Assembly (NCBI GenBank): GCA_028278625.1
Contig: JANQDY010000079.1
Span: 1 to 59,350, forward strand
Length of the DNA stretch: 59,350 bases
Origin: Thermodesulfobacteriota bacterium
GTDB taxonomy: Bacteria; Desulfobacterota; DSM-4660; Desulfatiglandales; Desulfatiglandaceae
Direction: 5' to 3'
Positions 8,756 to 16,565 of the stretch are shown here, in pieces. Each line of letters begins with the position of its first letter. Positions within the stretch are counted from its first letter, which is position 1. A model generated the notes under the pieces. The model was given only the letters and a program-made list of their open reading frames with translations. It searched no databases and was not told the origin of the DNA. A program made the translations under genes and the position numbers.

Positions 8756-9397
8756 TCAGGCCGCCAGGAAAGCAAATGCATTGGGCGGTCGTGCCAACCC
8801 CTTGGGGAACTCCATTAAAAGCTGCATCACACCTTTTCGACAGCAGGGACAGACGGTAATGTCGATGCCCATAAGTTGTCGCATCATCTTTTCAACGGAA
8901 GCGGCTTGTTTCTCAGGCAGATCGGACAAACCCATCAAACGGCGGATAGTGTTTATGTTTTTCGACCGATTGCGGTTGGCTAAAAACCCATAATGCCGAA
9001 TCCTGACAAATCGCTTGGGCAGACTATGAATCAAGAATCGCCGGATAAATTCAACGGCAGTTATCGTGATCTGTTCTGTCCGGTTTTTCAATCGATTCTT
9101 GATTTTGAATGTCACCATACCGTCCTTAAGCGCCACGATACGACTGTTGGCAATAGCGACCCGATGGGTATAACGCGCCAGGTAATTAAGAACGTGCTCA
9201 GGACTTTTAACTGGATTACGCACATCGACAATCCAATTCTTTTCATAAAGCCGGGCTTTAAGTTCTTTGTATCGATCAGCGTCAAACTTGAGACTTTCAC
9301 CCTTACAGGCATCGGTCATATGCTCCACACCGATTTTCGCGTAGCGCTTAACCGTCACACAGATATAAGAATTTCTGGAATATTCATGAAAAAACCA
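8756..9397 (-). pseudogene. IS91-family transposase remnant, 5'-truncated
   Basis: An open C-terminal part of about 213 residues. It shows the family hallmark LNYLARYTHRVAIANSRI and, further on, FIRRFLIHSLPKRFVRIRHYG. These are the conserved segments of IS91/IS801-type (Y2 rolling-circle) transposases. The catalytic tyrosines and N-terminal zinc-binding domain are missing. In frame the sequence stays open up to 9397 and then meets a stop, exactly where the neighbouring IS4-type transposase gene ends. The missing N-terminal half is not found beyond that element, so this is a decayed fragment rather than a cleanly interrupted copy. Confidence 0.82.
9328..9346 (-). repeat. 19-base inverted repeat, left copy
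   Basis: Read on the minus strand, this 19-mer inside the IS91 remnant (encoding RYAKIG) is identical to 11428-11446 on the plus strand. The two copies flank the IS4-type element in inverted orientation, about 2.1 kb apart. Homology stops sharply at both ends of the 19 bases. Confidence 0.7.
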
Positions 9398-11117
9398 AAT
9401 TCAAATTTGCATCGTTTAACCAACTGATCACACATGGTAAACGATTCCAAGAGACGGCTCGTAAAATGGGGTTATGGGCTCTTTTTGGAAATATGAGATT
9501 TAATTTTCCGTTCTTTGAAATTATTTTGCCCCTTCCCTTGATAAAATGCCGGTATATTTTTGGAGCATCACAGTCTTCAAACCCCCTCAGCTTTTTCGCC
9601 AGCATGCTGTAGAGGGTATCTGCAATCATCGTCATAATCACGTCAAAGTGGACTTTGACGAGGATAGGCGAGGAAAGGGCATTAAGATTGAAGAATTTGA
9701 CCGCTTCAGAGATGGCATTTTCAACGCGCCATCGTCTGGAGTAATTCCCAGCAATCAGTTCCACCGGCGAATCGAAATCATTGGAGATGAGAAAAACCGG
9801 TTTTTCATGGCCGTTGCCACGCATGATCAACTGCCGCAAGAATCCCTCATAATCCTTGATTTCGATGTGTGACTCGTGAACAAGCGGGTTCGGAAATTTT
9901 CTTTTTGCATGAGGAATATTGATGCGTTTCCAGGGACCGAGCTTATCGACGCTTTGGACTAATTTTTTCCCTCGGCGACGAAGCGTTATAAACTTGATGC
10001 CTTTCTGGTTCAGGGCGGAAAGATTTGCGTAGGTTGTGAATCGGGAATCGAAAACGAATGTGGGTTCGATGCGACGTTGAATTCCCCGCCAGTATTTCAG
10101 AAAATCGAGCACCTGATCGTCCGCTTCGTTTCGGTGAATATCGGCGGCCGTATAAAGAACCAACTTCGAAGAGGCATCCTGCGCAATAAGCGTGAGGGCA
10201 CCTTTCATTCTTTTGTTTCGAGCACCGGCCCAATGCTTTTGAAGAACGGACTCGTCACCAAAATGCGGTATGGTGTGAAAATCGAGATTGATCACACTTT
10301 TGTCTATTAGCCCGAGTTTGTTCACCTGTTTTACGAAAATGCGCTGTAACTGCAGAAGTTCAGAGGAGTTCAGGCCATACGAATAGGTCGACATGGCCGT
10401 GCATTTTGGCAGAACGTTGAGACCGGCAAAAAGTCCGAGTCCAGAATCAAAGGCATGTTCACCCATATGGGCGTAGCGTTCGGTTCCGACAAGCTTGACC
10501 GCTAGAAAAGAGAGAAAATAGCTGAGAGCGGGGATCGTCTTACTTCCAGGCAACCCTGCTTTTTGAACAATCTGGGGTAAGTTCAGCTGTTGAATGAACG
10601 GCACAAAGATGAAAATACCGGCGTCCTGGCAATCATGTTTTCTGTTGTTCCATTCGTTCAGGCTGATAGTCTGAGATGTTTCAGGGACTTTAGCGCCCTG
10701 CACGGTAAGGCCAATTTTCAGGCGGGTCCGCCGCGGAAGTTTTGGATACCCTTCTTCTGCCAGGATTCGTTCGACGGTCCGCACGGAAATCTCAATACCG
10801 TCTTCGGACAACAGCTGTGCGATTTCACCAGCTGAGAGCTTATGTTCACGCCAGTTGCATATTTTGTTTCGGGTAACGCTGTCGACTTTTCGCCTTCGGA
10901 TTTTTCCCTCGGGAACCGGCTCGGCGAAGTCAAACTTGCCGTGGGCAAATTGATGGCGAAGGAGGTTCACATAGCTTGGCGCGTAGCCAAATTTTTCACC
11001 GACCACCTTTGCGGGCAGTCTATCCACATAAGACGCCCTCAAGGCTTCGTACCGCCGTTGCCATTCATGGTGAGGATGCAGGAAGTATTTTTCATCGCGC
11101 ATGTCTTTATATGGCAT
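9384..11117 (-). CDS. IS4-superfamily DDE transposase
   Basis: A 577-residue protein. The N-terminal 130 residues hold a helix-turn-helix region (LSAGEIAQLLSEDG...VRTVERILAEEG). The catalytic core shows Asp in NLDFHTIPHFGD, Asp in FVFDSRFTTYANL, and a YSRRWRVENAISEAVKFF segment matching the Y-R-E-K block of IS4/IS1634-type enzymes. The open frame looks intact. Its stop codon lies within the edge of the IS91 remnant, so the element's left end is about 9384-9400. I could not find clear terminal inverted repeats, so the element borders are not fixed. Confidence 0.85.
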   Translation of the reverse strand: MPYKDMRDEKYFLHPHHEWQRRYEALRASYVDRLPAKVVGEKFGYAPSYVNLLRHQFAHGKFDFAEPVPEGKIRRRKVDSVTRNKICNWREHKLSAGEIAQLLSEDGIEISVRTVERILAEEGYPKLPRRTRLKIGLTVQGAKVPETSQTISLNEWNNRKHDCQDAGIFIFVPFIQQLNLPQIVQKAGLPGSKTIPALSYFLSFLAVKLVGTERYAHMGEHAFDSGLGLFAGLNVLPKCTAMSTYSYGLNSSELLQLQRIFVKQVNKLGLIDKSVINLDFHTIPHFGDESVLQKHWAGARNKRMKGALTLIAQDASSKLVLYTAADIHRNEADDQVLDFLKYWRGIQRRIEPTFVFDSRFTTYANLSALNQKGIKFITLRRRGKKLVQSVDKLGPWKRINIPHAKRKFPNPLVHESHIEIKDYEGFLRQLIMRGNGHEKPVFLISNDFDSPVELIAGNYSRRWRVENAISEAVKFFNLNALSSPILVKVHFDVIMTMIADTLYSMLAKKLRGFEDCDAPKIYRHFIKGRGKIISKNGKLNLIFPKRAHNPILRAVSWNRLPCVISWLNDANLNLVFS

Positions 11118-11554
11118 ATGACGCTTAAAATGTCAAGAAAGAAATATTTAAATGATGCATCCCGAGTACATGTCTTTCTGGCGTGGAACTTGACAAGCAG
11201 AAGAAAACCCTTGTATTTGTAGTGGGATGGAAACATTTTTAAAAGTTTATGCAATGGGCGAAGCGCCTTTCGAGGCAATTTTTAACTTCTGAAATCGATT
11301 GCGCAAACCGTCATTTCGTATAAAAGTTCTCAGGATTAAAGTTTAACCTGACCTTCCCATCTGTTTGAAATGATTAATAATTTCGAGCGGCCAGCTGAAG
11401 ATGGGTCGCAATAATTATTTTTCATATCGCTACGCGAAAATCGGTGATTAATCGGTTTTTCACGGAAAGCAGCGACCCAGCGATCCTTCACGCCTAACCG
11501 ATTTTAGAGGTGAAACTCGCTATTCGGAAACTTGTCTTATAACAAATAAGATCT
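11118..11554. other. Gene-free stretch with mobile-element debris
   Basis: It contains the outer end of the IS4-type element (A/T-rich up to about 11250) and the right copy of the 19-base inverted repeat at 11428-11446. A short motif AATCGGT/ACCGATT also recurs near 11440, 11450 and 11500. No gene is supported. Confidence 0.5.
11428..11446 (+). repeat. 19-base inverted repeat, right copy
   Basis: Identical to the complement of 9328-9346. It suggests that a second, inverted scrap of the IS91-type sequence lies here, or that the 19-mer was carried during rearrangement. Confidence 0.7.
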
Positions 11555-12721
11555 CTAATTCAACGGCATTTCTAAATTCGATTTTCTCATGATAAAATTG
11601 TAGATTCTTTGGGTCACGTAGTCCTGCATTTCTCTGGTCAATTCAGGGTATACGGGCAGAGCGAGAGTGTGTTCGGCGGCATATTCACTATTTGGAAAAT
11701 CACCTTTCCGGTATCCAAGGTTCTTGAAACAGTCTTGCAGGTGAAAAGGAACAGGATAGTAAATTTCTGTGCTGACACCATTTTCTGTTAAGAGCTGTCT
11801 GAGTTCATCCCTGTTTTCGGAAAGAGAGATCACATATTGGTTGTATATGTGGCATTTACGTCCGTAAACGACGGTCGGCGTTTTAATACCCGATTCTTTC
11901 AGTTTTTCATCATAGTAGGCGGCATTTTCCTGTCGCATGCCGTGCCACCTGTCCAGGTGTGGCAGTTTAGCCGAAAGGACTGCTGCCTGTATCGGATCGA
12001 GACGGAAATTGCCCCCGATCATCGCATGGTAATATTTAGGTTTAGCCCCATGATTCCGAAGCATTTTGAGCTTGTCGTTCAAATCTTGATCATTTGTTAC
12101 CACCATCCCTCCGTCTCCGACACCTCCCAGGTTTTTGCTGGGAAAAAAGGAGAAACACCCCAGCTTCCCCAAGCTGCCGGCTCTTCTTGGAGCAAATGAT
12201 GATGGATATTCGGCACCGATGGCCTGGGCTGCGTCTTCCACAACAGGGATGCCGTATGCTTCGGCCAATTCAAGTATAGGGTCCATATCGGTACACTGGC
12301 CATACAGGTGAACGGGGATGATGGCCTTGACAAGATTGGCCTCATTTGAATGCACATCAAACCATTTTTTCAAAGCATCGGGGCTCATGTTATATGTGTC
12401 AGGATCGATGTCCACAAACACCGGTTGGGCGTTCAATCTGGCGATGACCCCGGCTGTGGCAAAAAAGGAAAAAGGTGTTGTAATAACAAGGTCCCCCGGT
12501 TTGATGCCCAGTACCATTAGTGAAACCAACAGGGCATCGGTCCCAGACGAGACGCCCGTACCGTATTTGGCACCGGTGTACGCTGCAATTTCATTCTCTA
12601 ACGCCTCTATCCTGGGTCCGCCGATGTAGCGGGTGGAATCGATCACTTCCATTACGGCTTTCTTTATGTCGTTTTCGATTGTCTTTAATTGTGCTTTGAG
12701 GTCAAGCAGGGGAATTTTCAT
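11555..12721 (-). CDS. DegT/DnrJ/EryC1/StrS-family sugar aminotransferase
   Basis: A 388-residue PLP enzyme. The PLP lysine is in FFPSKNLGGVGDGGM near residue 185, and the cofactor pocket appears in GTDALLVSL and VEDAAQAIGA. The family transfers an amino group to keto-sugar nucleotides for surface polysaccharide synthesis. The start at 12721 has AAAGGATG at proper spacing; an ATG nine bases earlier overlaps that site. The Wzz-like gene lies 61 bases upstream on the same strand, which fits a polysaccharide role. The specific sugar is unknown. Confidence 0.92.
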   Translation of the reverse strand: MKIPLLDLKAQLKTIENDIKKAVMEVIDSTRYIGGPRIEALENEIAAYTGAKYGTGVSSGTDALLVSLMVLGIKPGDLVITTPFSFFATAGVIARLNAQPVFVDIDPDTYNMSPDALKKWFDVHSNEANLVKAIIPVHLYGQCTDMDPILELAEAYGIPVVEDAAQAIGAEYPSSFAPRRAGSLGKLGCFSFFPSKNLGGVGDGGMVVTNDQDLNDKLKMLRNHGAKPKYYHAMIGGNFRLDPIQAAVLSAKLPHLDRWHGMRQENAAYYDEKLKESGIKTPTVVYGRKCHIYNQYVISLSENRDELRQLLTENGVSTEIYYPVPFHLQDCFKNLGYRKGDFPNSEYAAEHTLALPVYPELTREMQDYVTQRIYNFIMRKSNLEMPLN

Positions 12722-12782
12722 TGTTTTCATCCTTTTATTGTAAAATTAGTTGAAAAGCCAAAGCGCAAGGGCCACTTCAGAT

Positions 12783-13880
12783 TTATTCGTTCGTCTCATT
12801 GTTCCTGTGTCTCGATATGTACTCTATTAAGAATGCGAGAAAGACGGTAAGAAACAGCCCGATGGTACCCGCCAACAAAACATTCATTCTGTTGTTTGGT
12901 TTGATTGGGAAGGGAGTGCTTTTGGGATGTTTAAGGACCTGGATATTTTGGATAGAATCCTTTCGAAATTGAATATTATTGATTTCTTCTTCAATTAATT
13001 TCTTTTGACTCTCGAGATTCAAGATATTGTTTTCAGCCTTTTGACTGTCTAACTGTACCTCGTTTATGCGGGATTTAATACTGTTTATCGAGGCACGAAG
13101 TGTGTTCAAATAGGAGATGTTTTCCTGAATGGTATTACTGTAGAGCAAGGCGGATAGAATGGTTTCATTACTCATTTTTTCGGAAAGGAATTTATTTCTC
13201 TCAGAGATCAGTAATTCGGTGTTCTTTCCAATCAACTCAATTTCTGATTCAATTTCAGTCTCACGTTCCTGAAGATTCTTGATTTCAAGTCGGTCGGTCT
13301 TTATTCCCGCCTTCGTATTGGAAGCCTCTAAGTTCAATTTTTCCAGGTTATTTATCTTCTCTTCTTTTTGTATTTCGTACTCCTGTTGATAATATGCGAC
13401 GACACTATTGAATTTCTCTAACAATAACACACTCAAATCACTCAGGATTTTAAGGCCTTGGTTTTTGTCGGCCGTTTCCAGGGAAACAGATAAGGCGTTT
13501 AGTCCCTTTGGCTTTCTTAGTTTGAAGTTGAGTAGCCTGCTCTTGGCAGTTTCATCCAAATTTCCATCCAAGCCCTCCATTATCTGTCGATCGAATGTTC
13601 CGCCCTCAATCATCGTCTGGATGTTCTCAAGTGAATCGATATAAAGGCGCTTCCCATTGTCATCTATTTTGAGAAGTCCCGGCGCAACGACCATATTGAC
13701 CTCGTATATCTTGGTCATATTGAAGCTGATAATGGCTACGACCACCCCACAGACAATGGTTCCCAGCACGATGAAATACTTCCGTTTCCACAGGACCTTT
13801 AGAAGGTCCATCAGTTCGATTTCATCTTTGTAGGAATCATATTGGGCCTGAGGCTGGATTGCAGTTGGTTTTCTATCCAT
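12783..13880 (-). CDS. Wzz/GumC-like polysaccharide chain-length protein
   Basis: A 365-residue protein with membrane segments at both ends (about residues 28-50, YFIVLGTIVCGVVVAIISF, and 333-355, NVLLAGTIGLFLTVFLAFLI). Between them is a periplasmic region with long coiled coils at roughly 140-300. A PIKPNNRMNV proline-rich motif precedes the second segment. This is the Wzz topology that sets polymer length in the inner membrane. It lacks the C-terminal tyrosine kinase domain found in some relatives. A TTG at 13904 overlapping the upstream stop is an alternative start; the ATG at 13880 follows a GCGAG. Confidence 0.88.
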   Translation of the reverse strand: MDRKPTAIQPQAQYDSYKDEIELMDLLKVLWKRKYFIVLGTIVCGVVVAIISFNMTKIYEVNMVVAPGLLKIDDNGKRLYIDSLENIQTMIEGGTFDRQIMEGLDGNLDETAKSRLLNFKLRKPKGLNALSVSLETADKNQGLKILSDLSVLLLEKFNSVVAYYQQEYEIQKEEKINNLEKLNLEASNTKAGIKTDRLEIKNLQERETEIESEIELIGKNTELLISERNKFLSEKMSNETILSALLYSNTIQENISYLNTLRASINSIKSRINEVQLDSQKAENNILNLESQKKLIEEEINNIQFRKDSIQNIQVLKHPKSTPFPIKPNNRMNVLLAGTIGLFLTVFLAFLIEYISRHRNNETNE

Positions 13881-13900
13881 TCGTTTCTCGCTGTCAAGAA

Positions 13901-14668
13901 TCAATCCTGATTCACTCGACTGCCGATGTATCCGGGTCGTTCACGGATGAGGGCATCGATTTCTGCGCTGTTTTCGCTTAAGAATCGCATCATACGCTCC
14001 GATTTTGCGCGAAGCAGTGTTTTGTCCTGCAATTCGATATCGCGGCCTTTGATCAGAATGTTGTTTTCGAACAGAAAAGCGACGATCGTGTCGTCAGCAT
14101 CCAGTTGGACATCAAATTCCTTCTGCAGATAGGTCAGCCAGTAACCATACTCATGGGGATGTTCCAGGTGTTCTCCGGGAATTCCCACATCAAAACTGAG
14201 GGGTTTTGCCAAGCCGGGCATCAATTTCGAACCCCCCAGGTAGTCCAACACATGGGCCAGCTGGTGGATCAATGCACCGTCGCTGATGTCGGGGGAAATG
14301 GCCAGGTAGATGTGGTCCGGATCGGTGATTTTGGTTTTGAGCATGTTAATGAGAACCCCTCCTGAACCGATTCCTTCTTTTTCGGAACGTCGGGAATCGA
14401 CCAGGTCAAGGTCCCTGTAGGCTGCCAAATCAACGAATTTGACACCCGCTGAAGAGCCGGTGAGTTTCTTGATGTCCAACCGGTCCCTCATCTCCTGGGA
14501 CCGGCCGTGGGAGACTTCCGGCAACCCCGTTATTTGCGCGCTGTCTTCGGGTGAAAACTCACCGGCGGATGTTTCCTGGGCCAGCTGGTCTTCTTTGCCC
14601 AGATGACAACGTTTGAATTTCTTGCCGCTGCCGCAGGGACAGGGGTCGTTCCTTCCGATCTTCTGCAT
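13901..14668 (-). CDS. SEC-C motif protein with a degenerate zincin-like segment
   Basis: A 255-residue protein. Residues 1-25 contain the SEC-C zinc motif ([16 protein letters not shown]) that binds zinc in SecA tails and many other proteins. The remaining 230 residues are an alpha-rich domain with [15 protein letters not shown] near residue 143. This resembles a zincin HExxH helix but has Gln in place of the catalytic Glu. Start 14668 is set by GAGGAG. It sits between the zinc ribbon gene and the Wzz gene, both within 25 bases. Function unknown. Confidence 0.75.
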   Translation of the reverse strand: MQKIGRNDPCPCGSGKKFKRCHLGKEDQLAQETSAGEFSPEDSAQITGLPEVSHGRSQEMRDRLDIKKLTGSSAGVKFVDLAAYRDLDLVDSRRSEKEGIGSGGVLINMLKTKITDPDHIYLAISPDISDGALIHQLAHVLDYLGGSKLMPGLAKPLSFDVGIPGEHLEHPHEYGYWLTYLQKEFDVQLDADDTIVAFLFENNILIKGRDIELQDKTLLRAKSERMMRFLSENSAEIDALIRERPGYIGSRVNQD

Positions 14669-14677
14669 CAAATCTCC

Positions 14678-14947
14678 TCAGTCCTCAATTATTCGATCCT
14701 TTAGTGCATCATAGGACCAGCACGGCAATGGACTCGTGGTGCCGGTCCCGGGATTCATGCTGTTTCGATAGGAAGCTTTCACCTCTTGGGTTTTCATCAT
14801 ATGATCCCATCCGCGCTGAAAATAGGCGCAGTCATCATTAAAGCATACCCACAAGAACTCGGCACCCCATGTGGAATCCGGGGGCACTCCCCATTTTTTC
14901 ATCTGGGCGCCGCAGTGGCTGCAGTTGGGTTTTTCTTGATCGGTCAT
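14678..14947 (-). CDS. Small zinc ribbon protein, Ogr/Delta-like
   Basis: An 89-residue protein with CSHCG and, 25 residues later, CFNDDC, a four-Cys zinc ribbon similar to Ogr/Delta-type zinc fingers. It contains many aromatic residues and a C-terminal acidic tail. The start at 14947 has GGAGAAAGAG upstream; an ATG 12 bases earlier lacks a ribosome site. It ends 10 bases before the SEC-C gene, so they are likely one transcript. It could be a regulator or a metal-binding accessory. Confidence 0.65.
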   Translation of the reverse strand: MTDQEKPNCSHCGAQMKKWGVPPDSTWGAEFLWVCFNDDCAYFQRGWDHMMKTQEVKASYRNSMNPGTGTTSPLPCWSYDALKDRIIED

Positions 14948-14971
14948 CTCTTTCTCCATTTTTAAAAAGAA

Positions 14972-15013
14972 AAACCAAACCCCCGAAAGAATGCTTCGCC
15001 AGGGATTTGGTTT
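14972..15013 (-). terminator. Terminator of the apr-qmo-hdr operon
   Basis: On the minus strand AAACCAAATCCC (15013-15002) pairs with GGGGGTTTGGTTT (14984-14972) and is followed by TTCTTTTTAAAA. It lies 30 bases past the hdrB stop and separates it from the zinc ribbon gene. Confidence 0.75.
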
Positions 15014-15042
15014 CTCCAGTCAGTCAGATATGTTCCCGGCAA

Positions 15043-15921
15043 TCAATGGATAGCCGCCTGAATCACACCTTCCGGTGGAATCACATTGTAGTTGAGTGCC
15101 GCATGTTTTTTCAGGTCCATACCGAAGGCAACGGCCATCAGCTGGGTCAGATAAACGATGGGCACATCAAAGTTCGTACCGTAATGATCATTGATGCGGC
15201 TCTGGTACATCTCAAGGTTCAGGGCGCACATGGGGCAGACGGTGGAAATAAGCTTTGCCCCGTGGTTGAGCGCATCCTCAAGGATGTTCTTGACCAGTTC
15301 CATGCAGTAGTCCATTTCCGGCAGAAAAATCCCGGACCCGCAGCATTTGATCTTATTGGGGAAAGGGACCGCTTCCGCCCCCAAGGCCTCCAGCAGGCGA
15401 TCCTGCACCACGGGCTTGTTGACACTGTCATACTCACCGTAGGGCCTGACGGACTGGCAGCCAACGTATCCGGCCACCTTCAGCCCGTTCAGCGGCCGAA
15501 CCACCTTTTCCCTGATTTTGTCCACCCCGATGTCGGTATAGAGCACGTCCTGCAAATGCCGCACGTTCAGGTCGCCGTTATACTTGAGACCCCCTTCCGC
15601 CAGGCATTCGTTCACCTCTTCCAGAAGCTTGGGGCTCTCTTTGATCTCGTGGTTGACCTTGATCATCTGAACATAGCAGGAGCTGCAGGGCGCCACCACG
15701 TCATAGCCCCCTTCGGCCTCGGCAATGGCCAGGTTCCGTGCATTCAACACTTTGATGGCCAGATCACTGGCGCCGGCGTAAGAGACACTGGCGCCGCAGC
15801 AGTTCCAGTCTTCGATCTCCAGAAATTCTATGCCCAGGGCTTCGCAGGGGGGTTTAAGGGAGACCAGAAAATTGGCCCCGCCTCCTTCCAGGCTACATCC
15901 CCAATAGAGAAAATATTTCAT
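15043..15921 (-). CDS. hdrB: Heterodisulfide reductase subunit B-like protein of the Qmo module
   Basis: A 292-residue protein with two CCG domains: C9, NCCG near residue 41 and CSSC near 78-81, then VGCQS near 152, KCCG near 190 and CPMC near 228-231. In HdrB these domains bind the two noncubane [4Fe-4S] clusters that reduce disulfides. The ATG overlaps the hdrC stop by one base (TAATG), so the two are translationally coupled. It is the last gene of aprBA-qmoAB-hdrCB, taking the place of the soluble half of QmoC. No membrane segment is present, so a link to the menaquinone pool must come from another protein. Confidence 0.93.
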   Translation of the reverse strand: MKYFLYWGCSLEGGGANFLVSLKPPCEALGIEFLEIEDWNCCGASVSYAGASDLAIKVLNARNLAIAEAEGGYDVVAPCSSCYVQMIKVNHEIKESPKLLEEVNECLAEGGLKYNGDLNVRHLQDVLYTDIGVDKIREKVVRPLNGLKVAGYVGCQSVRPYGEYDSVNKPVVQDRLLEALGAEAVPFPNKIKCCGSGIFLPEMDYCMELVKNILEDALNHGAKLISTVCPMCALNLEMYQSRINDHYGTNFDVPIVYLTQLMAVAFGMDLKKHAALNYNVIPPEGVIQAAIH

Positions 15922-16508
15922 TATACCGTACCCCCTTTACTCATCATTTCGGCCTTGTCCAGCATTTTCCTGAGGGAATTGATCCCTTTGATCTTCCGCT
16001 CGGGCAGCAGCTTCATGCGCCGGTGAAGCATCAATTTGATGCCGATGTCCATAAAGCTGACCATGCTTTTGACACCTTCCCAGAAGCCGTCCGCAAAGAA
16101 CACCCGCCGGGGCAGATCCTTTTCATCCACGCGGCCCAGCCGGTACACCTGGTTCCAGAATTCTTTTCCGAACCGGGCGGTTTCAATTCTCGGCATGTAG
16201 CCTTTGGCAAGCGCATAGTGGGCCAGTCCGTGCATGACATCGATCACCGGAATAGACCTGGGGCACTTGACCGCACAGGTATAACAGGATGTACACAACA
16301 TGATGGACTTGCTGCCCAGCACCTCTTCTCTTTTTCCCGCCCGAATGAGCGAGAAAATCTGCCTGGGCGGATAATCCATGTGTTCTCGAAGGGGACAGGA
16401 TGCCGCACAGACGCCGCAGTTCATGCACATTTTGATTTCATCCCCAGAATCCACATTCTGGAAAACCTCCTCTGCAAAGGAGGGATTGTAGCCCACTTTA
16501 TTTTCCAT
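15921..16508 (-). CDS. hdrC: Heterodisulfide reductase subunit C-like protein of the Qmo module
   Basis: A 195-residue protein with two ferredoxin motifs, CMNCGVCAASCP and CTSCYTCAVKCP, both complete for [4Fe-4S]. The C-terminus is helical and basic and lacks the haem-b membrane domain that QmoC has. The start at 16508 is preceded by AAAGGGG; a TTG six bases earlier is less likely. It lies 57 bases after qmoB and overlaps hdrB. It is expected to move electrons between HdrB and the QmoAB flavoproteins. Confidence 0.93.
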   Translation of the reverse strand: MENKVGYNPSFAEEVFQNVDSGDEIKMCMNCGVCAASCPLREHMDYPPRQIFSLIRAGKREEVLGSKSIMLCTSCYTCAVKCPRSIPVIDVMHGLAHYALAKGYMPRIETARFGKEFWNQVYRLGRVDEKDLPRRVFFADGFWEGVKSMVSFMDIGIKLMLHRRMKLLPERKIKGINSLRKMLDKAEMMSKGGTV

Positions 16509-16565
16509 AGACAAACCCCTTTGATTCAGGTTTACGGTGCAAGGTTTAAATGTTAAGGGATGAAC

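Noticed and set aside
11039..11278. Missing N-terminal half of the IS91 transposase beyond the IS4 element
   Set aside because: The translation shows no zinc-binding or rolling-circle motifs; it is a chance frame across the IS end.
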